A DNA stretch of 15,552 nucleotides from Erysipelotrichaceae bacterium. Its GTDB lineage: Bacteria > Bacillota_I > Bacilli_A > RFN20 > CAG-826. The stretch is taken from the NCBI GenBank assembly GCA_031271635.1, contig JAISVG010000104.1, forward strand, positions 1-15,552, given 5' to 3'. The notes below the pieces were generated by a model that saw only the letters and a program-made list of their open reading frames with translations, did no database searches and was not told the origin of the DNA. Both the position numbers and the translations under genes were made by a program. This document shows positions 1-6,611 of the stretch, in pieces. Position 1 is the first letter of the stretch, and every line of letters starts with the position of its first letter.

Positions 1-2
1 AA

Positions 3-656
3 ATTGGCATCGAAGATTTTGGTCGTGACTATCACCCAAGCTACGACTTAAAAACCAACGAAACGAAATCGCAACATGAAGATTTGACGAATTTTATTGC
101 GACTATTAATACTAATGAAACTGCGGCATCGGTTTTTAAAAAACAACTTGAAGCCATTCTTGATGTTGATTCATTCTTAAGATACGAAGCCATTAATACT
201 TTAACTTCAAATCCAGATTCATTTCGGAATTGGTATAACAATTACTACTTATACTTTGATTCAAAAAACCATCGTTGCCATTTTATTCCCTACGATTATG
301 ATCATGTCTTTGGGACTGGCTGGTTTGTTCAAGAATTATTATCGCGATCGCCATTTTCTACCAAGACGAGAATCGGTGGCACGGAAAGATGGCAGGACAA
401 CCCGCTTTTTTGGCGGCTCATTTGTGAGTCAACCGAAACCGATCTCGGGCGAAGATATCCGTTAATTCGAACTTACCAAGAGCAATTTAGAACTTATCTC
501 ATCGAATTCCGAACGACGGTACTTAACTATTCATCCTGGGCCGCTTTTGCTAGTGCATACCAGTATCATGGTAACATCCATGGTGCGGGTGCTGAAAATT
601 GGACAATGTCTAATTATATGGATGCGAAGAATAACGGCTTGAACCAGTTTCTTTAA
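3..656 (+). CDS. CotH-family (spore-coat kinase-like) protein, 5'-truncated
   Basis: The open frame runs in from the window edge, so only the C-terminal 217 residues are visible and the true start lies upstream. Two CotH-type motifs can be read: YDLKTNET near the visible N-terminus and, in the middle, NNYYLYFDS followed by FIPYDYDHVFG. In the CotH family the second region (Asp-rich, ending in FG) belongs to the kinase-like active site. CotH proteins phosphorylate spore-coat proteins in Bacillus; in non-spore-formers they are often large secreted or surface proteins of unknown target. A TTG at 84 is only an internal codon of the same frame. A strong terminator follows 21 nt after the stop. Family assignment is fairly sure; substrate and cell location cannot be told without the N-terminus. 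Confidence 0.82.
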   Translation: MGIEDFGRDYHPSYDLKTNETKSQHEDLTNFIATINTNETAASVFKKQLEAILDVDSFLRYEAINTLTSNPDSFRNWYNNYYLYFDSKNHRCHFIPYDYDHVFGTGWFVQELLSRSPFSTKTRIGGTERWQDNPLFWRLICESTETDLGRRYPLIRTYQEQFRTYLIEFRTTVLNYSSWAAFASAYQYHGNIHGAGAENWTMSNYMDAKNNGLNQFL

Positions 657-677
657 CCACTAACCTTTTACGATAAT

Positions 678-715
678 AAAAAAGCCACAAAGAGTTACCT
701 TAGTGTGGCTTTTTT
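678..715. terminator. Bidirectional Rho-independent terminator
   Basis: A perfect 12-bp inverted repeat (A6-GCCACA at 678-689 and TGTGGC-T6 at 704-715) with a 14-nt loop. It ends in a T-run on the + strand and, because the left arm starts with A6, also on the - strand. It can therefore end the CotH transcript (+) and the enolase transcript (-). Confidence 0.9.
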
Positions 716-775
716 ATTTCTAAGGCGCGGCTTCAAGAAGATTTAAAAGAATTAAGAATTGTCTTTAAGAAAAAC

Positions 776-940
776 CTACAAATCATGAGTAGTTTCTTCA
801 CTCGTCATTTCTTCACACTCGACCTTATCAATTTTAATTCCAAGATTTTTATTGATGCCGCGTTGCTCCTCACTTAATAGAACCACTAGGTAAGACACGA
901 TTTGGATTGCCTTATCAATTAGTGTTTTACTAGTAGTCAA
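776..940 (-). CDS. Possible small ORF (54 aa) downstream of enolase
   Basis: Between the enolase stop and the shared terminator lies a 55-codon frame on the enolase strand, starting at a TTG and ending in TAG. It reads as a plausible short protein: an amphipathic/hydrophobic stretch (KAIQIVSYLVVLLSEEQRG) and an acidic tail (VECEEMTSEETTHDL). No family is recognised. The TTG has no ribosome-binding site. A well-placed site (AAAAGGG, 968-974) instead precedes an ATG at 960-962 in another frame, which closes after 10 codons at 930-932; one base lost between 953 and 932 would join the two. It may be a small gene with a frameshift, a decaying remnant, or chance. Apart from this ORF and the terminator, nothing else was seen in 657-983. 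Confidence 0.3.
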   Translation of the reverse strand: MTTSKTLIDKAIQIVSYLVVLLSEEQRGINKNLGIKIDKVECEEMTSEETTHDL

Positions 941-983
941 AATGAATGTTTAGTAAATACATATTATCCCTTTTCTTTAGTAA

Positions 984-2276
984 TTATTTATAGTTTTTAA
1001 TGCTCTTTCCGCCAAGGAATTCTGCGGTAGTTCCAAGTTCTTCTTCAATTCTAATTAATTGATTGTACTTTGCGATGCGGTCAGTTCGTGATAGTGAACC
1101 AGTTTTGATCTGTCCGACATTTGTCGCGACAGCAATATCCGCGATGGTAGTATCTTCGGTTTCACCGCTGCGATGAGACATTACACTAGTGTAGCCGTGA
1201 GTTTTCGCTAGTTCAATTGCATTCAAGGTTTCAGTTAAGGTTCCAATTTGATTTACTTTAATGAGAATTGAGTTTCCAACTTCCTTTTCGATCCCCATTT
1301 CTAGTCTTTTAACATTAGTGACAAAAAGATCATCACCAACTAATTGGATTTTTTTACCTAAGGCCTTGGTTAATAAAGACCAACCTTCCCAGTCATTTTC
1401 ATCAAGTCCATCTTCGATTGAGACGATGGGATATTTACTTACAAGGTTTTCATAGAATTTCACTAATTCAGCAGCAGTAAACTCTTTTCCACCTTCACCT
1501 TCTAAACGATAAACCTTTTTGGTTTTATCATAGAATTCGCTCGCTGCAACGTCCATTGCAAGCGCAATATCAGTTCCGGGTTCATATCCGGCGAGTTTAA
1601 TGGCTTCGATAACAAGTTCACAGGCTTCAGTATTGGATTTAACTTCAGGAGCATAACCACCTTCATCACCAACACCAGTATTATATTTATGTTTCTTTAA
1701 AACAGTTTTTAAATTATGGAAGACTTCGGCACCCATTCGAATTGCTTCTCTTACTGAAGGAGCACTGACGGGCATAATCATGAATTCTTGGAAATCAAGA
1801 TTATTATCTGCATGGGCTCCACCATTTAAGATATTCATCATTGGGGTTGGGAGTCTTTTGGCGTTCGTGCCGCCAATATAGCGATATAATGGTACTCCAA
1901 GATATTCGGATGCTGCTCTTGCAACTGCTAAAGAGACGGCTAGGATTGCATTTGCTCCTAACTTAGCTTTATTTGGGGTTCCATCAAGTTCAATTAATAA
2001 TTCATCAATCGCAACTTGTTCTAAACACGAAAGTCCTTCAAGTTTTGGTGCGATGATTTCATTAACATTATCGACAGCTTTTAAAACTCCCTTTCCTAAA
2101 TATCTTTTTTTATCACCATCACGGAGTTCATAGGCTTCATGTTCGCCGGTGGAGGCACCACTTGGCACAATCGCGCGACCCTTGGTCCCTGATTCTAATA
2201 AGACTTCAACTTCGACAGTTGGATTACCACGCGAGTCTAAGACTTCACGGGCATATACATCAATAATAAACGGCAT
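984..2276 (-). CDS. eno: Enolase (phosphopyruvate hydratase)
   Basis: Converts 2-phosphoglycerate to phosphoenolpyruvate in glycolysis; a cytosolic, Mg-dependent enzyme that is often also found at the cell surface. The 430 residues match the usual bacterial length. Visible family landmarks are the N-terminal DSRGNPT and SGASTG loop (39-44), GVGDEGGYAP with the catalytic Glu205, metal ligands Asp242, Glu288 (SIEDG) and Asp315 (GDDLF), catalytic Lys340 (LIKVNQ) and the signature SHRSGETED starting near 367. The ATG start has a strong GAGGAGG site and a TATAAT upstream, so it is expressed from its own promoter. The transcript can end at the terminator at 678-715. Nothing is missing or odd in the protein. 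Confidence 0.98.
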   Translation of the reverse strand: MPFIIDVYAREVLDSRGNPTVEVEVLLESGTKGRAIVPSGASTGEHEAYELRDGDKKRYLGKGVLKAVDNVNEIIAPKLEGLSCLEQVAIDELLIELDGTPNKAKLGANAILAVSLAVARAASEYLGVPLYRYIGGTNAKRLPTPMMNILNGGAHADNNLDFQEFMIMPVSAPSVREAIRMGAEVFHNLKTVLKKHKYNTGVGDEGGYAPEVKSNTEACELVIEAIKLAGYEPGTDIALAMDVAASEFYDKTKKVYRLEGEGGKEFTAAELVKFYENLVSKYPIVSIEDGLDENDWEGWSLLTKALGKKIQLVGDDLFVTNVKRLEMGIEKEVGNSILIKVNQIGTLTETLNAIELAKTHGYTSVMSHRSGETEDTTIADIAVATNVGQIKTGSLSRTDRIAKYNQLIRIEEELGTTAEFLGGKSIKNYK

Positions 2277-2283
2277 TTCTTTT

Positions 2284-2308
2284 CCTCCTCATATACCACT
2301 AAATTATA
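2284..2308 (-). promoter_or_regulatory. eno promoter -10 and Shine-Dalgarno
   Basis: On the - strand TATAAT (2308-2303) is followed by a short leader with GAGGAGG (2290-2284) 7 nt before the eno ATG. No good -35 hexamer was found at the normal distance. The rest of 2309-2540 holds only AT-rich sequence and a small perfect hairpin (7-bp arms, 2487-2503) with no U-tract. Confidence 0.6.
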
Positions 2309-2540
2309 GACCAAAATCTTGAGTTTTTTCTTTTAAAAAGAAAGTGTTTATAATTTGCTAGTTTTTGGTTATTGGTATTTTTTATGAAGACCATTAAGAT
2401 GAGGATCTAGTAAAGAATGATAAGGGCTCTTTTTAAAAAAAGATTAGTGGTTTAAGGCTTCATTATTAGATATCTTTCACACTTCATGCTTTATCTTAAA
2501 GCAGTAGCGGCCCTCCCTTAATAAAAAAAGCGCGGTTTTG

Positions 2541-3059
2541 CTACTCTATTTCGTGTTTTAGAATAAAGACTTCGTCCCTTTCAAACCACCGATCAATATA
2601 AATATACTCATCATAAAGAGCGATGATTTCTGGAGATGGAGATTCATATTCTTGGCGGAGTTTTTCCATGGCAAAAAGCGGTACTTGTTTTTCGTTTCTT
2701 CTTGACATATTCGACATCAAACACATTTCCCAAGGCTTTTCAAAAACTACTAACACATGCTTATCAAACATTCTGGTTTCTTCGTAATAGTATTTACGGT
2801 AGGCGTTTGTAAGATTAGTTGAATCAGCAATCACATAAAGATCTTCGTCGCCATGATGATCGCCATAAGCTCTAATTCGTTCAAGATATGTTTTCCAAAT
2901 CAAAGGCTCGTTTGTGAAGTTTTGGTAGGATCCGAAGATTTCTTTTCGTAGTTCATCACTAGAAACAATAAAAACATTTTTATGAGTTCGACAAAATCGT
3001 TTTGCGAAGTATGACTTACCACTACCGGGTAGTGCCGAGAGGATGATGAGAGTTTTCAC
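2541..3059 (-). CDS. P-loop kinase, AAA_33 / polynucleotide-kinase-like
   Basis: A single-domain 172-residue nucleotide-binding protein. The Walker A motif LPGSGKS (10-16) is right at the N-terminus. It is followed by SSDELRK (33-39), ADSTN (78-82, the second acidic motif) and SRRNEKQVP (119-127), which resembles the lid-region arginines of polynucleotide-kinase-like enzymes. This family phosphorylates nucleic-acid ends, nucleotides or small molecules; the substrate here cannot be inferred. The start is GTG at 3059: an in-frame TAA lies four codons upstream and the Walker A begins at residue 10, so no other start fits. There is no Shine-Dalgarno sequence; a TATAAA ends 8 nt before the GTG, suggesting a leaderless mRNA. 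Downstream of the stop is only a GC-rich hexamer followed by T7 (minus strand), a poor terminator. Confidence 0.82.
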   Translation of the reverse strand: MKTLIILSALPGSGKSYFAKRFCRTHKNVFIVSSDELRKEIFGSYQNFTNEPLIWKTYLERIRAYGDHHGDEDLYVIADSTNLTNAYRKYYYEETRMFDKHVLVVFEKPWEMCLMSNMSRRNEKQVPLFAMEKLRQEYESPSPEIIALYDEYIYIDRWFERDEVFILKHEIE

Positions 3060-3067
3060 TAATATAT

Positions 3068-3073
3068 TTTATA
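3068..3073 (-). promoter_or_regulatory. Candidate -10 for a leaderless kinase mRNA
   Basis: TATAAA on the - strand ends 8 nt before the GTG start at 3059, which puts the expected transcription start at or within a few bases of the start codon. No -35 or extended -10 is visible. In AT-rich DNA such a hexamer can occur by chance. Confidence 0.35.
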
Positions 3074-3131
3074 GAAATGAAAGCAAAAGATAAAGAGAAA
3101 TAAGCGAGAATTTTTAAAGAAAAATTAGTTT

Positions 3132-3848
3132 TTAAATTTCGACATTATGATAGACAGCTTGAACATCTTCAACTTCATCAAGTTCTCCCAAAATAGCGGT
3201 GAATAAATCAAGATTTTCACCACTTAGTGTAATGGTTTCTTGCGGAATCATTTGGATTTCAAAAGTGGTGAATTCTTTTATTCCGCTCTCTTTTTCAAGA
3301 ACTTCTTTGGCTTTCGCGAGCATTGATGGTTCAACGAGAACCTGAATAGCGGTGTCACTAGCATTCACTTCACGGACATCAACATCATTAAGAATTAGGA
3401 CTTCTTCAATGTTACTGGCATCAAGGGAAGCCTTATCAAATACCAACACTCCGTTTTCAGTAAAATTAAAAGCGACTGCTCCAAACTTTCCGCCCTTTTT
3501 AATAATGGGAGTTTTGATGTTTACTGCCGCACGATTGGGATTATCAGTTAAGGAATCAACGATTAAAAGTGAACCTCCAGGACCCATGAATTCATAACGA
3601 CCACTAGTAAGAGCTTCAACTTCCCCGCCTTGAGCTTTCTTTATCGCCCGATCAAAAACTTCTTTTGGGATTCCGCGACCACGATACTTTTCTAAGGCTG
3701 ATCTTAAGGCGAGATTCGAGTTTGGATCAGTCGACGAGCCACTTTTAGCCGCCATGTAGATTTCCTTACTCGCCCGCATATAAAGCGCGGACTTTGCCTT
3801 TCCGGTCGCCGCCATGGACGCCGCTCTTACTTCAAAATGTCTTCCCAT
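3132..3848 (-). CDS. yebC: YebC/YeeN-family translation factor / DNA-binding regulator
   Basis: A full-length (238 aa) member of the YebC/PmpR/TACO1 family. The conserved N-terminal stretch MGRHFEVRAASMA, KEIYMAAKSG and the block DPNSNLALRSALEKYRGRGIPK with RAIKKAQGGE are all present, as is the C-terminal region with GELDEVEDVQAVYHN. The MGR start rather than the AGHSKW of classical YebC suggests the YeeN-like branch common in Firmicutes and Mollicutes. The family was long annotated as transcriptional regulators; mitochondrial TACO1 and bacterial members are now linked to translation of proline-rich stretches. The ATG has a GAGGT site 7 nt upstream and a TATAAT beyond, so it starts its own transcript. 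The kinase gene lies 72 nt downstream and probably has its own promoter. Confidence 0.93.
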   Translation of the reverse strand: MGRHFEVRAASMAATGKAKSALYMRASKEIYMAAKSGSSTDPNSNLALRSALEKYRGRGIPKEVFDRAIKKAQGGEVEALTSGRYEFMGPGGSLLIVDSLTDNPNRAAVNIKTPIIKKGGKFGAVAFNFTENGVLVFDKASLDASNIEEVLILNDVDVREVNASDTAIQVLVEPSMLAKAKEVLEKESGIKEFTTFEIQMIPQETITLSGENLDLFTAILGELDEVEDVQAVYHNVEI

Positions 3849-3855
3849 ATTTAAT

Positions 3856-3873
3856 ACCTCATCTAAAATTATA
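3856..3873 (-). promoter_or_regulatory. yebC promoter -10 and Shine-Dalgarno
   Basis: On the - strand TATAAT (3873-3868) lies just before GAGGT (3860-3856), which is 7 nt from the yebC ATG. No clear -35 was found. Confidence 0.55.
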
Positions 3874-3977
3874 CTCTGTTTTTGTGAAAATTTGATGAAG
3901 AAACCAGGAACCTCTTTGTTAGATGAATTCTTATTCTTGTCACAGTTTTTAGGATTGATCCGGAGTTTGCTTTATTA

Positions 3978-4442
3978 ATGAGATATAATTTAAACAATAT
4001 GAATAAAAAACAGAACGAGGAACAAAAGATTAGAGCGCTTTACGGCTTTTGGAAATACTATTCAGGATTTAGTCTTATTGGGACGATACTTTTTGCTCTA
4101 ATCGGAGTGATTTTTTTAAGATTTATCATTGTTCTATCCGGCTTCTTTTTTGCGGTGGCGTTAGTTTGTTTGATCGTTTTTATTGCGACACAAGTCGTCC
4201 TTCAAATCGTAGAAACGAAAGGCTGGTTTGATAAATTAGATAAGGAAGACTGGGAAAAGAAAAGAGCGAGGCAAAACCAGAAACGCCAAGAAAAGATATC
4301 ACTTAATAGTCGAAAAATCGCTCAGTACCAAATTGAGTTAAACGATTTAACGCTTGAAAATAGACTAAAAGAGATTCTCGTGGATTTTGAGATTATTACC
4401 CTTGATAGTGGAATCTTGTTTTTAAACTATTTCCCCAGATAA
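3978..4442 (+). CDS. Unrecognised membrane protein, N-terminal part of a frameshifted gene
   Basis: 154 residues, no family recognised. It has a short charged N-terminus, two adjacent hydrophobic segments (about 32-52 and 53-76), then a very basic, Glu/Lys/Arg/Gln-rich stretch (about 80-115, likely helical or coiled coil) and the beginning of a soluble domain. Reading stops abruptly at TAA 4440-4442, but a second frame, open from 4409, continues the soluble domain to 4876. The two pieces therefore look like one gene of about 300 codons broken by a single base change in 4409-4442. The start is uncertain. ATG 3978 has GGAG 12 nt upstream. ATG 3999, in frame, has no such site but lies 9 nt after a TATAAT at 3984-3989. 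Confidence 0.6.
   Translation: MRYNLNNMNKKQNEEQKIRALYGFWKYYSGFSLIGTILFALIGVIFLRFIIVLSGFFFAVALVCLIVFIATQVVLQIVETKGWFDKLDKEDWEKKRARQNQKRQEKISLNSRKIAQYQIELNDLTLENRLKEILVDFEIITLDSGILFLNYFPR
3984..3989 (+). promoter_or_regulatory. Candidate -10 for the 3978/3999 membrane gene
   Basis: TATAAT on the + strand ends 9 nt before the in-frame ATG at 3999. If used, translation would begin at 3999 on a nearly leaderless mRNA, not at 3978. No -35 at a normal distance (a TTGATC at 3955-3960 is 23 nt away). Confidence 0.3.
4430..4436 (+). other. Slippery-type heptamer at the frame break
   Basis: In the upstream reading frame the bases are T TTC CCC, the X_XXY_YYZ form of a -1 slippage site, immediately before AGA TAA. 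A -1 slip here joins the upstream frame exactly to the downstream one (ccc, then cag). A short dyad (CCAGA 4435-4439 / TCTGG 4451-4455) overlaps the site with no spacer, which is not the usual stimulator placement. A base lost from the C4 run, in the genome or in the assembly, is the simpler reading. Confidence 0.35.
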
Positions 4443-4576
4443 CCTTTATTTCTGGACATTTAGAAACTTTTTTTCTTCCTTTCAAGAACGATCTCGTTTA
4501 TGATTTTGTAGTCGAGAACACCAGATTACAAGAGTTTGATAACTATCTTAGTGAATACTTAGAAAAGAAACTATCT

Positions 4577-4876
4577 TTGGATATCTCATCAATATCTTGC
4601 GTCATTATCCTTCCATATCAAATAATGGATCAGAGGGAGAAAAACTTCTTCTATAGTTTTATCGGATTAAATAATACTAAAACGGAGGAACATACATTAG
4701 TATATATGCGCGAATACAACTACTGTGCGATCGATTTATTATCGCATAATGCTTACTTTTATTATCCAAACAGCACTGATGACGGGCTAGAAGCAAATCT
4801 AAGTCAGATGATGATTAGGACCCTTTTCTTAAAAAAAGTTCAGACAAAGATCGACAAAACGAAGAAGAAACAATAG
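4577..4876 (+). pseudogene. C-terminal part of the frameshifted membrane gene
   Basis: This frame is open from 4409 (after a TAG at 4406-4408) to the TAG at 4876. The 4577 coordinate is only its first TTG and has no ribosome-binding site, so it is unlikely to be a separate gene. The portion upstream of 4577 (ITFISGHLETFFLPFKNDL and onward) reads as normal protein and continues the domain begun by the 3978 ORF. The sequence is soluble, rich in aromatic residues (NFFYSFIGLN, YNYCAIDLL, AYFYYPNS), and ends in a very basic tail. No domain was recognised. If the break is an assembly error or is bridged by frameshifting, the full product is a two-helix membrane-anchored protein with a cytosolic C-terminal domain. 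Confidence 0.5.
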
Positions 4877-4923
4877 GAACAATATCATTGATATTTGGAA
4901 CGCTAGATGCAATAAGAGAATAC

Positions 4924-4936
4924 CCTTTTTAAAAGG
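4924..4936. repeat. Small dyad between convergent genes
   Basis: CCTTTT and AAAAGG arms around one central T lie in the 70-nt gap between the 4876 stop (+) and the rimK-like stop (-). It is symmetric and could mark the transcript ends of both genes, but without a GC-rich stem or U-tract it is a poor terminator. Confidence 0.25.
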
Positions 4937-4946
4937 ATAACAGGAA

Positions 4947-5834
4947 CTATTTCGCGATTTGTTTTAAAATGAATTTCACATAAAGGTCAGCCACATTAAC
5001 CTCTGAGAATTTTTCAATGGGGCCAAGATAGGCATTGGAATTAACTTCTAAAAGCACGGGACCTCCTTTAGCGTCGAATAAAAAATCCATCCCACAGTAA
5101 TCAAGTTTTAAAATTCGTGCGGCTTTTTCCGCCATTTTAATAAATGCTAAAGGCACCTTGATTTGGGAACCAATGCCTCCAATTTCGATATTAGACCGAA
5201 ATTCTCCGGCGGTGGTGGCTGTACGATACATATGAGCCACCACTTTTTTATTAATTAGGTGGAGACGTAAGTCACGACCAAAACTACTAGCAATGAACTC
5301 TTGATAAAGGTGCGGCTTATTCATTAGTTTAGTGCTTGCAACTTGATATTCATCAAGAGTCTTGATCAGCGAAACTTCAAGCGACAAGGAGCCAAAGCAT
5401 TCTTTAATAATTAAAGGAAACTTTAGTTCTTCTTGAACCCGTTTATGAAAAAAACTATCGTCCCCAACGTTATAGCGTAGCGGGTATGAAATTGTTTTCG
5501 GCATCTTAATACCGTGGTTGGCAAGAGTAACATGAGTGAGCATTTTATCATCACAAATCCTAATGCTGTCGGCGTTATTAAAAAGGCGATAACCGTGAAG
5601 CTCTAGTAATCTTCCAATATTGTAGTCCTTATCAAGGTACACAATAAAGTCTAAGTCTTGATCAAGGTGACAAACGGTTTTTCCTTGATTATCAAGATAA
5701 ATAAATACCTGGTCATTAGTAATAATCGAGGTCGTAACTTGATACTTACTAAAAGTCGCTTGAAGACGCCTTGCCGTATGTAGTTGCTCGGGATATTGCG
5801 TAAAAGCATTGAGAATAATTAGTCCTTTAGTCAT
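4947..5834 (-). CDS. RimK-like ATP-grasp ligase
   Basis: An ATP-grasp enzyme of the RimK type (295 aa from the start chosen here), which joins an amino acid such as glutamate to a carboxylate of a protein or small molecule; the partner is unknown. Visible motifs are FPLIIKECFGSLSLEV (ATP lysine and glycine-rich loop), LYQEFI, GRDLRLHLI with HMYRTATTAGEFRSN (substrate/ATP region typical of RimK), and LLEVNSNAYLGPIE (metal-binding Glu and Asn). The start is set at ATG 5834: it has GGGAGG 6 nt upstream and overlaps the truA stop by 8 nt (ATGACTAA), giving the clean N-terminus MTKGLIILNAF. A longer frame from 5873 has no supporting site. Translational coupling to truA is likely. S6 modification is one possible job, not shown. 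Confidence 0.85.
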   Translation of the reverse strand: MTKGLIILNAFTQYPEQLHTARRLQATFSKYQVTTSIITNDQVFIYLDNQGKTVCHLDQDLDFIVYLDKDYNIGRLLELHGYRLFNNADSIRICDDKMLTHVTLANHGIKMPKTISYPLRYNVGDDSFFHKRVQEELKFPLIIKECFGSLSLEVSLIKTLDEYQVASTKLMNKPHLYQEFIASSFGRDLRLHLINKKVVAHMYRTATTAGEFRSNIEIGGIGSQIKVPLAFIKMAEKAARILKLDYCGMDFLFDAKGGPVLLEVNSNAYLGPIEKFSEVNVADLYVKFILKQIAK

Positions 5835-6570
5835 AAGAAACCTCCCATAAGTATAGACCGTTTGGATCAGCATTGTATCGCGTTACTTCTTTGTTATCGC
5901 TCATTAAAAGTTGATCAAGATAAGCCGCTGAGGCTTTACCACTTGCAATTGCTAAAATAGTTCCTACCATCATCCTGATCTGGTAACGCATAAAGCCATC
6001 ACCGATAAAACGAAAACAAAAGCCAGTAGCCCCGAAGTATTCACCCTCAGAAAATTCAACTAGATTGATGGTGCGTTTAAAATGAAACAAATCAGTTTTT
6101 TTGCTGGTAAAACCCTTGAAATTATGGAATCCTTGAAGTTTATGGAGTATCTCATTAATGATTTTTATATCGAAAGGATAAGCGTACAAGGTGACAATAT
6201 TTTTGATAAAAGGATCTTTCGCTCTTGGTACTAAGAAGTAGCGATACTCCTTTTTGGTCACAGATTTTCGGGCGTCAAACGAGGCTGGAACAGCTTTGAT
6301 ACTTACAATTTTAATATCTGAGGGAAGAAGGAGGTTTAACGAATAAGTAAAGCGGGATAAATCAGCGATTTCTTTACTATCAAAGTGAAAGGTCTGACCA
6401 ATCGCGTGAACGCCTGCATCGGTTCTTCCGGAGGCATAAATACCGGTTCTTTGGTTTATGATTCCCGACAAAACATCCTCAATTACCATTTGGACTGATA
6501 GACCTTGGGGTTGTTTTTGCCAACCACAATAGTTGGTACCATTATATGAAACTGTCGCAAGATACCTCAT
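5827..6570 (-). CDS. truA: tRNA pseudouridine(38-40) synthase TruA
   Basis: Converts uridines 38-40 in the anticodon arm of many tRNAs to pseudouridine. The 247 residues are the normal length. The motif YASGRTDAGVHA carries the catalytic Asp51 in the expected place; the N-terminal YNGTNYCGWQ, the KEYRYFL block and FMRYQIRMMVG near the C-terminus are also typical. In many Firmicutes truA follows ecfA1-ecfA2-ecfT directly; here two membrane genes sit between. The ATG at 6570 has no Shine-Dalgarno sequence. A TATAAT ends 6 nt before it, and a weak hairpin with a T-rich tract precedes that, so truA may start its own leaderless transcript that continues into the rimK-like gene. Confidence 0.96.
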   Translation of the reverse strand: MRYLATVSYNGTNYCGWQKQPQGLSVQMVIEDVLSGIINQRTGIYASGRTDAGVHAIGQTFHFDSKEIADLSRFTYSLNLLLPSDIKIVSIKAVPASFDARKSVTKKEYRYFLVPRAKDPFIKNIVTLYAYPFDIKIINEILHKLQGFHNFKGFTSKKTDLFHFKRTINLVEFSEGEYFGATGFCFRFIGDGFMRYQIRMMVGTILAIASGKASAAYLDQLLMSDNKEVTRYNADPNGLYLWEVSYD

Positions 6571-6576
6571 GTTATT

Positions 6577-6582
6577 ATTATA
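6577..6582 (-). promoter_or_regulatory. Candidate -10 for a leaderless truA mRNA
   Basis: TATAAT on the - strand ends 6 nt before the truA ATG, and no ribosome-binding site lies between. No -35 at 16-18 nt; a TTGAAA is only 11 nt upstream. Confidence 0.4.
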
Positions 6583-6604
6583 AAAGAAAAGCTTTTCAAA
6601 AAGC
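6582..6604 (-). terminator. Possible weak terminator before truA
   Basis: On the - strand GCTTTT and AAAAGC arms around TG (6604-6591) are followed by TTTTCTTTT (6590-6582), just after the stop of the 6612 gene. The stem is AT-rich, so termination would be partial. The same bases hold the palindrome GAAAAGCTTTTC (6586-6597). Confidence 0.35.
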
Positions 6605-6611
6605 GGTGTGA

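Noticed and set aside
2299..2394. 31-codon ORF upstream of eno on the - strand
   Set aside because: No ribosome-binding site, low-complexity product, and it runs through the eno promoter.
4430..4455. Confident programmed -1 frameshift
   Set aside because: The slippery heptamer is right in form, but the only dyad overlaps it instead of lying 5-9 nt downstream; mutation or assembly error is simpler.
5835..5873. Longer N-terminus of the RimK-like protein from 5873
   Set aside because: No ribosome-binding site there, whereas ATG 5834 has GGGAGG 6 nt upstream and yields a normal family N-terminus.
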